From the NCBI RefSeq assembly GCF_002836255.1, contig NZ_PJAU01000033.1, forward strand, positions 698,744-762,743: 64,000 nt of DNA, given 5' to 3'. The notes beneath the pieces were generated by a model. It made no database searches. It saw only the letters and a list, made by a program, of their open reading frames with translations, and was not told the DNA's origin. Every line of letters starts with the position of its first letter. Position 1 is the first letter of the stretch. Below are positions 28,738 through 38,735 of this stretch, one piece after another. The translations under genes were made by a program, and so were the position numbers. The stretch comes from Colwellia sp. 75C3. Its GTDB lineage: Bacteria; Pseudomonadota; Gammaproteobacteria; Enterobacterales; Alteromonadaceae.

Positions 28738-30147
28738 ATGAAACTATACGCAGAAAATATTTTATTAAATGATGGTTGGGCAAGCAATCAAACCATTACT
28801 ATTGAGCAAGGTATTATTACGGCTATCGAAACTGGCATGGTTGAAGGTGCAGAGATAGCTAAAGGGGCCGTCATTCCTGGTATGGTCAATTGTCATTCTC
28901 ATGCATTCCAACGTGCTTTTGCTGGTTTTAGTGAGCAAGGCAGTGAAGGGCAAGACAGTTTCTGGACTTGGCGAAAAATTATGTATCAATTTTTAGCTCA
29001 GTTAACTGATATTGATGCAAAAAATATTGCTAAGCAGCTATATATTGAAATGCTAAAAATGGGCTATACCCGCGTCGCTGAATTTCATTATTTACATCAT
29101 GATATTGATGGTAGTTCTTATAGATCTAATACTTCTGAAGTCAACACCTCAAAAAAGAGTAGCGCAGGCTTAGCTACCATGGCAAAAGCCATTTTTGATG
29201 CGGCACAAGAGTCCGGTATCGGTTTAACGTTATTGCCTGTTCTTTATCAACACAGTGGTTTCGGTGAGCAAACACCGAGTGATGGCCAAAAACGATTTAT
29301 TAATTCTACCGGACAGTTTAACCAGTTAGTTAGTGATTGCTTTACCTTAAGTGAACAATACTCGAATACCAATATTGGTATTGCGCCACACTCTTTACGT
29401 GCAGTTGATAAAACATCACTACTAAGTGCAGTAAAAAACGTACGTAGCTTAGATAACCAAGCACCTATCCATATTCATATTAGTGAACAACAAAAAGAGG
29501 TTGATGATTGCTTGAGTCATTTCGGTAAAAGGCCGGTGCAATGGTTACTTGATAACGTAGAGCTTGATAAGCATTGGTGTTTAATTCATGCCACGCATAT
29601 TGATGAATCTGAACGAAAAGGTATTATCGCTAAACAAGCTATTGTTGGTATTTGTCCTACTACGGAAGCTAATTTGGGTGATGGTATTTTTCCAACCACT
29701 GAGTTTCTTAGCGAAAAAGGCACTATTGCTATTGGCTCTGATAGTCATATCTCAGTAAACCCAATTGAAGAATTACGCTGGCTTGAATATACCCAACGTC
29801 TTATTAAGCAGCAACGGGCTATTTTAGCTACCGATGAACAAGCTTCAGTTGGACAAAATTTATGGCAACAAGCGGCTCAAGGTGGTGCTCAGAGTACTAA
29901 CAGTAATACCGGGTGTTTAGCTATTGGTAAACAGGCGGATTTATTAGTACTGGATAAGGATAAAACCAAGTTATTTGCTAATGCTAAGCAACACTTACTG
30001 GATAGTGTTATTTTTGCTAGTCAGCAAAATCCTATTTCGGATGTGATGGTTAATGGGTTGTGGCAGGTAATAGATCAACAACATCTTGACCAAGAAAAAA
30101 CTAGCGATAACTTTGCTAAACTATTAGTTAAGCTATCTGCTAGTTAG
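28738..30147 (+). CDS. hutF: Formimidoylglutamate deiminase
   Basis: 469 residues of the amidohydrolase superfamily. Metal and catalytic elements: VNCHSHAFQRAF (HxH), GIAPHSLRAV, PIHIHISEQQKEV (third His with general-acid Glu) and AIGSDSHISVNPIEEL (metal Asp). It deiminates N-formimino-L-glutamate to N-formyl-L-glutamate and ammonia, the substrate of the HutG enzyme encoded just upstream. A segment around residues 128-148 is serine-rich and looks like a small loop insertion. Transcription probably ends at the hairpin at 30161-30192. Confidence 0.95.
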   Translation: MKLYAENILLNDGWASNQTITIEQGIITAIETGMVEGAEIAKGAVIPGMVNCHSHAFQRAFAGFSEQGSEGQDSFWTWRKIMYQFLAQLTDIDAKNIAKQLYIEMLKMGYTRVAEFHYLHHDIDGSSYRSNTSEVNTSKKSSAGLATMAKAIFDAAQESGIGLTLLPVLYQHSGFGEQTPSDGQKRFINSTGQFNQLVSDCFTLSEQYSNTNIGIAPHSLRAVDKTSLLSAVKNVRSLDNQAPIHIHISEQQKEVDDCLSHFGKRPVQWLLDNVELDKHWCLIHATHIDESERKGIIAKQAIVGICPTTEANLGDGIFPTTEFLSEKGTIAIGSDSHISVNPIEELRWLEYTQRLIKQQRAILATDEQASVGQNLWQQAAQGGAQSTNSNTGCLAIGKQADLLVLDKDKTKLFANAKQHLLDSVIFASQQNPISDVMVNGLWQVIDQQHLDQEKTSDNFAKLLVKLSAS

Positions 30148-30160
30148 TATTGGCATAAAG

Positions 30161-30192
30161 AGCATGCTTTAATCTAGGGGTTAAAGCATGCT
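30161..30192. terminator. Hairpin between convergent hutF and the small membrane-protein gene
   Basis: Perfect 12-bp arms AGCATGCTTTAA (30161-30172) and TTAAAGCATGCT (30181-30192), 8-nt loop. It overlaps the stop codon of the minus-strand gene and lacks a strong T-run, so terminator strength is uncertain. Confidence 0.6.
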
Positions 30193-30537
30193 TGTGTAGC
30201 GGTTTATGGTTGCGCAAACTTTCTTTTCATTAGTGATATGAAAAACAATGTCTCTTTGTTCTGTCTTACAGACAGATAAGTAAAATGATTTAACATTTTT
30301 CCTTGATGAAGTGATCTCTAGTAAGTGCTCAACTTCTATTTCAGAAAAATTATCGAGCTCACTTTTTAAGTCTAGATAAATTTTATCGGCCTTCAAACGT
30401 ACTTTTGTATCACCAAACTCACTGAAACCATCCTGTAAAACAGCTATGCCGTCATTATAGAACTTGGTCACTTCCTCGTTAGGGTAGAAATGTAAATAGA
30501 CTGCGGCAGCCACGATTAAGATCAATAAATGCTTCAT
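30181..30537 (-). CDS. Hypothetical small membrane-anchored protein
   Basis: 118 residues. The first ~18 residues are a hydrophobic signal/anchor (LLILIVAAAVYLHF); the rest is a small charged domain with two cysteines (near residues 90 and 108) that could form a disulfide outside the cytoplasm. Divergent from ccoG (171-bp gap). I recognise no family. The ordered beta/alpha-like text and clean frame support a real gene. Confidence 0.6.
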   Translation of the reverse strand: MKHLLILIVAAAVYLHFYPNEEVTKFYNDGIAVLQDGFSEFGDTKVRLKADKIYLDLKSELDNFSEIEVEHLLEITSSRKNVKSFYLSVCKTEQRDIVFHITNEKKVCATINRYTSML

Positions 30538-30707
30538 AATATGTCATATAATAAATTAGAAGAGAGGATTTTATATTAATTAGACCGTTTAAGGTATAAT
30601 TATTAGCAATTGTACGATTTTGTTAATAAAATCATTCTCTTTTTGATACTAGCTAGCTTTTTTTAGTCATCCGCTAGTAGTTACTTTTCGCTTATCAAGG
30701 ATTCATC

Positions 30708-32171
30708 GTGAGAGCAGACGACCAATCATCCTCAACGCCTAAGACAAACAAGGCGGTGGTAGAACAACATATCCCCATTAAAAATGTAAAAATCCATGGT
30801 AGTAAAAATACCGGTAAAGAACGTTATAAACCAGGTGATCAAATATATGTACGTAAAGTTTCTGGTTTGTTTCAGAAGCTAAGACAGCGTATGAATTTGG
30901 TGTATTTTGCTTTCTTTTTAATGCTTCCTTGGCTTCAGTTTAATGGTCATCAAGCGGTATTGTTTGACATAAGTGAACAGCGTTTCACCTTATGGAGTCT
31001 GACATTATGGCCTCAAGATTTAACCTTACTTGCTTGGTTCAGCATATTTGGGGCATTTTTACTGTTTTTTGTTACCACTTTCCTCGGACGAGTTTGGTGT
31101 GGTTATATGTGCCCGCAAACTGTGTGGACTTTCATTTTCATTTGGTTTGAAGAAAAAATTGAAGGGACCGCTAATCAACGGAGAAAACTAGATGGGCAAA
31201 AAACGAGTAGTAATAAGGTGATACGAAAAACCTTAAAGCATGCTGCCTGGCTGTTATTCTCCTTATTTACAGCGATGACTTTTGCGGGTTATTTCTCTCC
31301 AATGCAAGATTTATTTGTCAACGTTTTTACCTTAGATACCAGTGTGATGATGGCAGGTGTTTTAGCTTTCTTTACCTTTGCCACCTATGGTAATGCGGGT
31401 TGGATGAGAGAAACAGTTTGTTTGCATATGTGTCCCTATGCGCGTTTTCAGTCAGCGATGTTTGATAAAGATACTCTTACGGTTTCGTATGATGCTAAGC
31501 GTGGTGAGAGCCGAGGTCCTCGTGGCCGTAAACAAGATCATAAGGCTATGGGGTTAGGGGACTGTATAGACTGTAATTTATGTGTTGAAGTTTGCCCTAC
31601 CGGTATAGATATTCGTAACGGATTACAATATGAATGTATCAATTGTGGTGCCTGTGTTGATGCCTGTTCAGGTGTGATGAGTAAAATGAATTATGCACAA
31701 GGTCTGATTCGTTATACTACAGAGCATGAATTAAAAGGTAAGAAAGTTAATCTAGTACGCTCTAAACTCATTGGTTATGCAGTATTATTGGTTATTATGA
31801 GTACTATGTTAGTGCTTGAAATTGTTAATCGTGTGCCGTTATCTTTAGATATCATTCGAGATCGTACTGAATTGGCAAGAGAGAAATTTAACGGTGAAAT
31901 TGAAAATGTTTACACCTTAAAAATACTTAATATGTCGCAAACAGATAATACCTATAAATTGTCAGTGAAAGGTATTGATAATACGATATGGCATGGTAAG
32001 CAAGAAGTAACCGTTGAAGCAGCGACTGTTTATACATTGCCAATTAGTATCTCGGTTGACCCTTATGAACTGGAAAAATATATGAGTAATATTACTTTCA
32101 CCGTTGAACAAATTGCACCGGAAGGTGAGGCGAAAATCGAGCAAGAAAGCCGATTTTTCAATAAACGCTAA
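30708..32171 (+). CDS. ccoG: Cytochrome c oxidase accessory protein CcoG (FixG/RdxA family)
   Basis: 487 residues with a GTG start behind an AAGGA ribosome-binding site. Five or so membrane helices and two ferredoxin-like clusters: CIDCNLCVEVCP (~286-297) and CINCGACVDAC (~309-319), plus upstream WCGYMCPQTVW and LHMCPYARFQ cysteines in the membrane part. A periplasmic Ig-like FixG C-terminal domain (~375-487) follows the last helix. CcoG is implicated in copper reduction/delivery for cbb3 oxidase assembly. The ccoNOPQ/ccoS-I genes are not adjacent. It overlaps the next gene by one base. Confidence 0.95.
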   Translation: MRADDQSSSTPKTNKAVVEQHIPIKNVKIHGSKNTGKERYKPGDQIYVRKVSGLFQKLRQRMNLVYFAFFLMLPWLQFNGHQAVLFDISEQRFTLWSLTLWPQDLTLLAWFSIFGAFLLFFVTTFLGRVWCGYMCPQTVWTFIFIWFEEKIEGTANQRRKLDGQKTSSNKVIRKTLKHAAWLLFSLFTAMTFAGYFSPMQDLFVNVFTLDTSVMMAGVLAFFTFATYGNAGWMRETVCLHMCPYARFQSAMFDKDTLTVSYDAKRGESRGPRGRKQDHKAMGLGDCIDCNLCVEVCPTGIDIRNGLQYECINCGACVDACSGVMSKMNYAQGLIRYTTEHELKGKKVNLVRSKLIGYAVLLVIMSTMLVLEIVNRVPLSLDIIRDRTELAREKFNGEIENVYTLKILNMSQTDNTYKLSVKGIDNTIWHGKQEVTVEAATVYTLPISISVDPYELEKYMSNITFTVEQIAPEGEAKIEQESRFFNKR

Positions 32172-33157
32172 TGGCATCATTTGATTTTAGTGCCTTGTCA
32201 CCAGACTTAATCATTGATGGCATAGAGAGTGCTGGTTTTAGTGTTGATAGTGGTTTGTTAGCGCTTAATAGCTATGAGAACCGTGTTTATCAATTTCACG
32301 ATGATAACTTAGTTAAATACGTAACCAAGTTTTACCGACCACAGCGTTGGCAGCTTGCGCAAATAAACGAAGAACATGAATTTTCTTTTGAGTTAGAAGA
32401 GCAAGAATTACCGATTGTTGCGCCACTTAAAGTTAATGGACAAAGTTTATTTGAATATCAAGGTTATCATTTTGCCGTTTTTCCTTGTCGAGGTGGGCGA
32501 ATTTTTGAGGTTGATAATCTTAATCAGTTAGAATGGATGGGACGTTTTATTGGCCGAATTCATGCTGTTTCATCACAAAATGACTTCATACAGCGACCAA
32601 GTTTTAATAGCGAAGAGTTACTCTATCAAGCTCGTGAAAGTATCATAGCCTCAAATTATGTCCCCAAAAGTTTAACAACTCCCTTTTTTACCATTTTAGA
32701 CCAAGTGATTAAGGTGGCTGCTGAGCAGTATCTACCTGCCAAGGATATGCAGAAAATTCGCTTACATGGGGATTGTCATGCAGGTAATATTTTATGGCGC
32801 GATGAAGGACCTCACTTTGTTGATTTAGATGATTGTCGAACGGGTCCTGCAATTCAAGACCTTTGGATGATGTTATCAGGCGATAGACAACAGCAGTTGT
32901 TACAACTTGATACACTATTAATGGGGTATGAAGAGTTCTTTACGTTTGAAAATGACCAGCTTCTCTTGATAGAATCATTAAGAACTATGCGAGTCGTTAA
33001 TTACATGGCATGGTTATGTAAACGTTGGCATGATCCTGCGTTCCCACAAAATTTTCCTTGGTTTAATACTGAGAAATATTGGGAGCAGCAAATACTGATG
33101 CTTAAAGAGCAAATGTCAGCTTTGCAACAACCACCGTTAAGTTTGAATAACTTTTAG
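32171..33157 (+). CDS. srkA: Stress response kinase A (YihE/RdoA)
   Basis: 328 residues, full length. An APH/choline-kinase-like fold with catalytic loop RLHGDCHAGNILW and metal-binding HFVDLDDCRTGPAIQDLWM. SrkA phosphorylates Ser/Thr and counters MazEF-linked death under stress in E. coli. Its start overlaps the ccoG stop (TAATG) and dsbA follows 83 bp later, conserving the enterobacterial srkA-dsbA pair while placing ccoG at the head of the unit. Confidence 0.95.
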   Translation: MASFDFSALSPDLIIDGIESAGFSVDSGLLALNSYENRVYQFHDDNLVKYVTKFYRPQRWQLAQINEEHEFSFELEEQELPIVAPLKVNGQSLFEYQGYHFAVFPCRGGRIFEVDNLNQLEWMGRFIGRIHAVSSQNDFIQRPSFNSEELLYQARESIIASNYVPKSLTTPFFTILDQVIKVAAEQYLPAKDMQKIRLHGDCHAGNILWRDEGPHFVDLDDCRTGPAIQDLWMMLSGDRQQQLLQLDTLLMGYEEFFTFENDQLLLIESLRTMRVVNYMAWLCKRWHDPAFPQNFPWFNTEKYWEQQILMLKEQMSALQQPPLSLNNF

Positions 33158-33240
33158 CCTTCATAAGTAATAATAAATAAGTAATATAAATTACTTATTT
33201 TTGTTACTGTAATTAGGTAATTTTACTTTAGGAAATAATA

Positions 33241-33885
33241 ATGAATAAAATACTAAAATCTCTTTTGTTAATGCCGTTGTTGGCTTTATCGTTAAACGCA
33301 GCTGCTGCACAATACACTGAGGATGAGCACTATACTAAAGTGAATGATTCGGTAACGAAAAAGAAAGAAGTGAGAGAGTACTTCTCAGTATATTGTGGTC
33401 ACTGTTTTAAGTTTGAGCCTATCATGCACGGTCTTAAGAAAAGTTTACCTAAGGATGCTTCATTTGAACGTAACCATGTTGATTTTCTAGGTGGAGCTAG
33501 CAAAACAATTCAAGCAATGATCACCAAATCAATTGTAGTGGCTGAACAATTAGGCGACACAGATAAATTAGTTGGTGCAGTATTTAACTATATTCATGTA
33601 CAACGTGCGGTAATTACCTCAGAAAAAGACTTAAGAAATATCTTTGTTTTAAATGGTGCTGATGGTGATAAATTTGATAAGTTGATGAAGAGCTTTAGTG
33701 TGAACTCAAAGGCTAAATCATTGAAGAAATATCAAGAGAATATGACAGCTAAACGTGTATTGACTGGTGTTCCAACGATTATCGTGAATGGTAAGTATAA
33801 AATAGATGCGACTAAATTAGATAAAAATAATTTTGAGCAAGACTACCAAAACTTAGTGAAGTATTTACTTGAATTAGACTCATAA
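33241..33885 (+). CDS. dsbA: Periplasmic thiol:disulfide oxidoreductase DsbA
   Basis: 214 residues with a signal peptide ending around residue 22 (LSLNAAAAQ). Thioredoxin-fold active site Cys52-Gly-His-Cys55 within EYFSVYCGHC, and the cis-Pro motif TGVPTIIVNGKY. It introduces disulfides into exported proteins and is reoxidised by DsbB. Last gene of ccoG-srkA-dsbA, closed by a strong terminator. Confidence 0.96.
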   Translation: MNKILKSLLLMPLLALSLNAAAAQYTEDEHYTKVNDSVTKKKEVREYFSVYCGHCFKFEPIMHGLKKSLPKDASFERNHVDFLGGASKTIQAMITKSIVVAEQLGDTDKLVGAVFNYIHVQRAVITSEKDLRNIFVLNGADGDKFDKLMKSFSVNSKAKSLKKYQENMTAKRVLTGVPTIIVNGKYKIDATKLDKNNFEQDYQNLVKYLLELDS

Positions 33886-33990
33886 GAACTATAACGGGTA
33901 ACGTTTAGTTAACTATACTTGCTTGATAGTGCTACTCAATTAATTAAAGTGAGTAATACCAATGGTCTTAATCCGTTTGGTATAATTTAA

Positions 33991-34026
33991 AAAAGGCAGA
34001 CTGTATCTTTACAGTCTGCCTTTTTT
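33991..34026 (+). terminator. Terminator of dsbA
   Basis: GGCAGACTGTA (33995-34005) pairs perfectly with TACAGTCTGCC (34010-34020) around a 4-nt loop, followed by T6. It is bidirectional-looking and could also stop degS transcripts from the right. Confidence 0.92.
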
Positions 34027-34084
34027 ATAGCTAAAACATTATTAGGCTATCGATAGTTGACGTTAGTTTAGCCTCAGTTAAAGG

Positions 34085-35155
34085 TTAGTTAGATAATTCG
34101 GTAATCTTTACTTTGGTCTCTATCGCATTACCTTGTCGGTAAATCTTAAAGGTCAGTTCGGTATTAGGTTGAGTTTCGGCAATAATATCTAGGGCATCAG
34201 CAACACTCTTTATAGGAGCATCATCAATCTGATAGACCACATCATCCACTTTTATTCCAGCCGCTTGTGCGGGACTATTATTCATGACTACTTCGACAAT
34301 AAAACCTTTTAACTCAGTATTGTAATTGGTCGTGGAAATGCCTAACCAGCCACGTACTACTTTGCCATTTTCGATAATTTGACGCATCACCTTGTAAGCC
34401 AATTGATAAGGCACGGCAAAGAATATGCCTTGAATGCTTAATTGTGGATTTGACTGGGTAAACTTTCTTGAATTGATACCAACTAAAATACCATTACTAT
34501 TAATAAGTGCGCCACCGGAGTTACCTTCATTGATAGCAGCATCCATTTGCAAAAACTCTAAATAACTGGTGTTGCTCAAACCATTACGACCAGTGGCACT
34601 AATAATACCCTGAGTGACGGTTTGGCCTAAATTTAATGGGTTACCAATGGCAAGAACGATATCGCCAACGAGTGATATTTGTTGCTCTCTTTGTGGGATT
34701 ACTGGCAGATTGCTCGCATTTACTTTTAGCACGGCTAAATCAGTGTAATGATCAAAGCCTATCAATTCTGCCGGGTAGATCTGACCATTTTGTAGAAGAA
34801 CCTGAATAAGGTCTGCTTGGCGAATTACGTGTAAGTTAGTTAGAATATAACCATGGGTGTTCATAATCACCCCTGAGCCTAAACGAGTGCTTTTACGAGC
34901 TTTACGGCCATATTGTGGATTTACTTCAATTTGTTCAGAGTAAATGTTTACAACGGCAGGACTGGCGATACTGACAGCCTTGGCAAAAGATAATGGCGTT
35001 TGTTGTGCTTGGCTACCTTTAAAAAGACTGGTAGCTAAACTGGTCTCGTTTAAGCCAGGAACTAATCCGGGCATAAGGAGTAATAACACTACGGCGAGCA
35101 GTACACCGTAACTTATTGCTGTAATTATATATTTTATTGAGGAGAAGAGTTTCAA
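34085..35155 (-). CDS. degS: Site-1 protease DegS
   Basis: 356 residues: one N-terminal membrane anchor (~10-32), trypsin-like domain with His in TNLHVI, Asp in HYTDLAVL and Ser in INEGNSGGAL, then a single PDZ domain (~255-345). A single PDZ plus an uncleaved anchor distinguishes DegS from DegP/Q. It cleaves RseA when misfolded outer-membrane proteins bind its PDZ, releasing sigma-E. Located 136 bp downstream of degQ with a terminator between them, so each is likely expressed independently. Confidence 0.95.
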   Translation of the reverse strand: MKLFSSIKYIITAISYGVLLAVVLLLLMPGLVPGLNETSLATSLFKGSQAQQTPLSFAKAVSIASPAVVNIYSEQIEVNPQYGRKARKSTRLGSGVIMNTHGYILTNLHVIRQADLIQVLLQNGQIYPAELIGFDHYTDLAVLKVNASNLPVIPQREQQISLVGDIVLAIGNPLNLGQTVTQGIISATGRNGLSNTSYLEFLQMDAAINEGNSGGALINSNGILVGINSRKFTQSNPQLSIQGIFFAVPYQLAYKVMRQIIENGKVVRGWLGISTTNYNTELKGFIVEVVMNNSPAQAAGIKVDDVVYQIDDAPIKSVADALDIIAETQPNTELTFKIYRQGNAIETKVKITELSN

Positions 35156-35199
35156 AGGTTATCTTATTTTATGTTGTACCAATATTTTCAGTGTAACAT

Positions 35200-35259
35200 A
35201 AAAAAAACTGATTACATTGAGTTCAACCGAGGCAAGTTAGTTGAACGCGATGTAATCAG
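35200..35259 (-). terminator. Terminator of degQ
   Basis: CTGATTACAT (35208-35217) pairs with ATGTAATCAG (35250-35259); the inner GTTCAAC/GTTGAAC arms also pair, making a long hairpin. On the minus strand it is followed by T8 (A8 at 35200-35207). Confidence 0.88.
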
Positions 35260-35291
35260 CTTTAGATATTATTTACTTATCCGCAGTATTG

Positions 35292-36683
35292 TTAACGGAT
35301 CATTATGTACTGGGAATGATTATCCCTAACAATGTTCAATGCTAATACACCACTTTTATCTTTGAGATAATCACGTAATTGAGCGATATCTTTGATACGA
35401 CTGCGGTTAACGCCAGTGATAATATCACCCGCTTGAAATCCTGCCATTTGAGCTGGGGAGTCTTCGGCAACTTGTTCGATGATAATTGCCTGCTTTTTAG
35501 TATCATTTTCTAATTGAGCGCCATCTAACATAGAGTGAATGCTAGCTGCGGCAATATCTGCACTTTGATCCTGCTTTAACTTAACGGTAAAGACTTTATT
35601 ATCACCATCTCTTATCACCGTTAACTTAACTTTTTTATTTGCGCCAATTGAACCTATTTTAGCACGCAGTTCAAAGAAGCTCTTTATTGCTTTACCATTC
35701 ATAGCAATAATAACATCACCCGCTTTAATACCCGCTTCATCAGCAGCAGAGTCAGGCATTACCTGCTCAATAAAACTACCTTGACTAGTTTTTAGCTCCA
35801 TTGCTTTAGCAATTTCGCTGTTAACACTACGGCCAGATACACCAAGGATACCGCGATGGACTTCACCAAACTCAATGATTTGTGTAACAAGGTTGTGCAT
35901 CATATTACTTGGAATAGCAAAGCCAATACCGACATTACCGCCACCAGGACCTAATATCGCCGTGTTAATACCTATTAATTCACCACGTAAGTTAACTAGT
36001 GCACCACCTGAATTACCGCTATTAATTGCAGCATCGGTCTGAATAAAGTCTTCATAATGTTCAATATTTAAGTTGCTACGTCCTAAAGCACTAACAATGC
36101 CCGATGTTACTGTTTGCCCTAAGCCAAAGGGACTACCAATCGCAACAGTGAAATCACCTACGCGTAGATTATCGGAATCTGCTAGCTTCATTTCTTTTAA
36201 GTTTTCAGCGTCAATTTGCAATAAAGCAATGTCACTTTTCGCATCACTACCCAATTTTTTAGCTTCTATCTGACGACCATCTTTTAGAGTGATCATAATT
36301 TTGTCAGCATTTTCTATGACATGGTTGTTCGTGACAATATAACCTTTGTCGCTATCAATGATGACACCTGAGCCTAGCCCTCGAAAAGGTCGTTGTTGCG
36401 CTTGATTTTGTCCTTTGTTACCAAAGAAAAATTTGAAAGCATCAGGAACATTTTGTTGCTGTACCTTATGGGTGCCTATTACAGAGATACTTACTACGGC
36501 TGGGGTAACATGTTCAAGCATAGGAGCCAAACTCGGCATTACATGACCACCGACTTGAGCGGGTAAGTTTGCGAGGGCTGGGGCGCTAGTAAGTGCTAAA
36601 GTGGATGAAAGTAATGCAGCACTGATGACAATAGATAATTTAGAATATTTTGATGATGTAGATAGTTTTAATGACTTTTTCAT
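35292..36683 (-). CDS. degQ: Periplasmic serine protease DegQ/DegP (HtrA)
   Basis: 463 residues: a signal peptide with a long basic N-region (cleavage near APALA), protease domain with His in TNNHVIE, Asp in KSDIALLQ and Ser in INSGNSGGAL, then two PDZ domains (~275-365 and ~380-460). It degrades or holds misfolded periplasmic proteins. The short LA loop and the position next to degS favour DegQ over DegP, but the two cannot be separated with certainty. In E. coli the same neighbourhood is zapE-zapG-degQ-degS. Confidence 0.94.
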   Translation of the reverse strand: MKKSLKLSTSSKYSKLSIVISAALLSSTLALTSAPALANLPAQVGGHVMPSLAPMLEHVTPAVVSISVIGTHKVQQQNVPDAFKFFFGNKGQNQAQQRPFRGLGSGVIIDSDKGYIVTNNHVIENADKIMITLKDGRQIEAKKLGSDAKSDIALLQIDAENLKEMKLADSDNLRVGDFTVAIGSPFGLGQTVTSGIVSALGRSNLNIEHYEDFIQTDAAINSGNSGGALVNLRGELIGINTAILGPGGGNVGIGFAIPSNMMHNLVTQIIEFGEVHRGILGVSGRSVNSEIAKAMELKTSQGSFIEQVMPDSAADEAGIKAGDVIIAMNGKAIKSFFELRAKIGSIGANKKVKLTVIRDGDNKVFTVKLKQDQSADIAAASIHSMLDGAQLENDTKKQAIIIEQVAEDSPAQMAGFQAGDIITGVNRSRIKDIAQLRDYLKDKSGVLALNIVRDNHSQYIMIR

Positions 36684-36857
36684 ACTTAAGAACTCTCCGA
36701 AATTAACAGTTAAAAAAAGTTAACTGTTGCACAGTTAACTTTAATATCCATTACTAATCAATATGTACTTTCCTACACATTGACGGTAAAGGGGATATAT
36801 AATTACTATTAAATAGACTGAACTAAAAGGCTTTAGTTCAGTAAATCATGTCTCAAA

Positions 36858-37313
36858 TCATACTGTAGTTGTAACTTTTTGTTTCTGGTCAGCAAATAAA
36901 CCACTTGGATTACCTGAATAATCAAGTGGAGCTTCAGTCATGCCTTCAGCTGTTTCAGAACTACGTTTTTGATGACGTAAAGTCGCTGTTTGCGCTAATT
37001 GTTGTTGAGTTTCAGCAGAAAAAAATGGCATACCTTCAACTTCTGCTGTTGTTGCTTTTTGCAGTAATTGGGTACTTTCTTGCATTTGTTTCATTGCCGT
37101 TTGGCAAGTATTATTCATTTGGTCAAGTAACTTAGCAGAACTCGATAAATGCTCGGCAACATCAAGCTTATATTGGTCTAAAGCGGTTTCACTTTTAGTA
37201 ACTTGGTCCGCTAATTTACGTTGCTCTTGGCTTGTGTTAGAAAGAAGACGAGTTGCGAAAAAACCACCAATTCCGCCGATGATAAAAATAACGAGAGCGA
37301 TTACTACATTCAT
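36858..37313 (-). CDS. zapG: Z-ring-associated protein ZapG (YhcB, DUF1043)
   Basis: 151 residues: one N-terminal membrane helix (~3-20, VIALVIFIIGGIGGFFATRL), then a long cytoplasmic coiled coil with the family pattern (LADQVTKSETALDQYKLDV, EHLSSSAKLLDQM). ZapG/YhcB links cell-envelope growth to the divisome and the rod complex. It is divergent from zapE with a ~160-bp spacer, as in E. coli. Confidence 0.92.
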   Translation of the reverse strand: MNVVIALVIFIIGGIGGFFATRLLSNTSQEQRKLADQVTKSETALDQYKLDVAEHLSSSAKLLDQMNNTCQTAMKQMQESTQLLQKATTAEVEGMPFFSAETQQQLAQTATLRHQKRSSETAEGMTEAPLDYSGNPSGLFADQKQKVTTTV

Positions 37314-37472
37314 AGGGTGTACCTTACATTGTAATTAGAAATTAAATATGTTGCCGAGATAGATTATACTACCATCAAAACAATTTACTTAGTAAAAATA
37401 TCGTGGCAAAAGTGACTTTTTCAAGTGTATTTTTACGCATTAATAATTGATTAAAATTAATATAGGTTCTCA

Positions 37473-38588
37473 ATGATAAAGCTCTCTCCTCTAGATAAGT
37501 ATAAGCAAGATTTAACCAGAGATGATTTTCTTTTTGATGCAGCACAAGAAAATGCTGTTATTCACCTGCAACGTTTATATGATGACTTACAAAATAAACC
37601 TTTAGCGGTTTCGGGTTTTAAAAAAGTACTTAATCGTTGGAAAAAAGTTTATAAAAAACAAGAAGCGCAACCTGTTAAAGGTTTGTATTTTTGGGGCGGT
37701 GTCGGTCGAGGAAAAACCTATTTGGTTGATACTTTTTTTGACAGCTTACCTTTTAATAATAAAATGCGCGTGCACTTTCATCGTTTCATGCACAGAGTTC
37801 ATCAAGAGCTTAAAAGCTTAACCGGACAATCTGATCCACTAAAAATCATTGCTAAAAAGTTTGCTGCAGAAACACAAATTATCTGTTTCGATGAGTTTTT
37901 TGTATCAGACATCACTGATGCCATGATTTTAGGTACATTGTTTGAGGAGTTATTTGCTCATAATGTAACCTTAGTCGCGACATCTAATATTATTCCAGAT
38001 GAACTTTATCGTAATGGTTTGCAACGTGAGCGTTTTTTACCGGCTATCAGACTAATCAATGAACATACTCTCATCGTTAATGTTGATAGCGGCGTTGATT
38101 ACCGTTTAAGAACCTTAGAGCAGGCGGAAATATTCCATTACCCCCTTGATGCCCAAGCGGATGAAAACTTAAAACACTATTTCAAACAACTATCGAGCGA
38201 TGAGGGTAAAGCAGGGCAATTTATCGAGATTCATAATCGTCCATTAGAAACCGTTTTAATGAGTGATGGCGTGGTGTATTTTGATTTTTCTGTACTTTGT
38301 GAAAGTGCACGTAGTCAAGGTGATTATATGGAGATTAGTCAGCTATATCACACCGTGTTAATGGCTAATGTGAAAGAAATGGGTCCTGACACGGATGATA
38401 CTACTCGCCGCTTTATTGCCTTAGTTGATGAATTTTATGAACGTAATGTGAAGTTAATTATGTCGGCAGAGCTGCCGTTAGAAGATTTGTATAGTGGTGG
38501 ACGCTTAGCATTTGAATTTAAACGCTGTTTAAGTCGTTTACAGGAAATGCAATCACATGACTATCTTGCCAGTGAACATCTTCCATAA
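37473..38588 (+). CDS. zapE: Cell-division ATPase ZapE (AFG1-like, YhcM)
   Basis: 371 residues of the AFG1 AAA family: Walker A FWGGVGRGKT at ~72-81, Walker B ICFDEFFVSD, the LVATSNIIPDELY sensor-1 segment and the LYSGGRLAFEFKRCLSRL C-terminus. ZapE destabilises FtsZ polymers and is needed at high temperature or low oxygen in E. coli. The gene is free-standing and ends at a terminator. Confidence 0.95.
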   Translation: MIKLSPLDKYKQDLTRDDFLFDAAQENAVIHLQRLYDDLQNKPLAVSGFKKVLNRWKKVYKKQEAQPVKGLYFWGGVGRGKTYLVDTFFDSLPFNNKMRVHFHRFMHRVHQELKSLTGQSDPLKIIAKKFAAETQIICFDEFFVSDITDAMILGTLFEELFAHNVTLVATSNIIPDELYRNGLQRERFLPAIRLINEHTLIVNVDSGVDYRLRTLEQAEIFHYPLDAQADENLKHYFKQLSSDEGKAGQFIEIHNRPLETVLMSDGVVYFDFSVLCESARSQGDYMEISQLYHTVLMANVKEMGPDTDDTTRRFIALVDEFYERNVKLIMSAELPLEDLYSGGRLAFEFKRCLSRLQEMQSHDYLASEHLP

Positions 38589-38641
38589 ACGATAGTGCAT
38601 CACTGAAGAAAGACATTATAAAATCCAACGATAAAAGTAAC

Positions 38642-38676
38642 AAAAAAGCCCGAGTCATTAATGAGTCGGGCTTTTT
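38642..38676 (+). terminator. Terminator of zapE
   Basis: GCCCGA (38648-38653) pairs with TCGGGC (38666-38671), with most of the inner bases also pairing, flanked by A6 and T5. It can also serve the minus-strand gene ending at 38736. Confidence 0.88.
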
Positions 38677-38735
38677 ATTATTTGTAAATTAGTCTCTAAT
38701 TCTAGCTATAAAATTTAGAGCTAATATGCCAATAT

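Noticed and set aside
33957..33990. Third full MITE copy after dsbA
   Set aside because: Only the two end-like motifs (ATACCAA and TTGGTAT) are present ~20 bp apart, with no body; it could be a solo relic but is too short to call.
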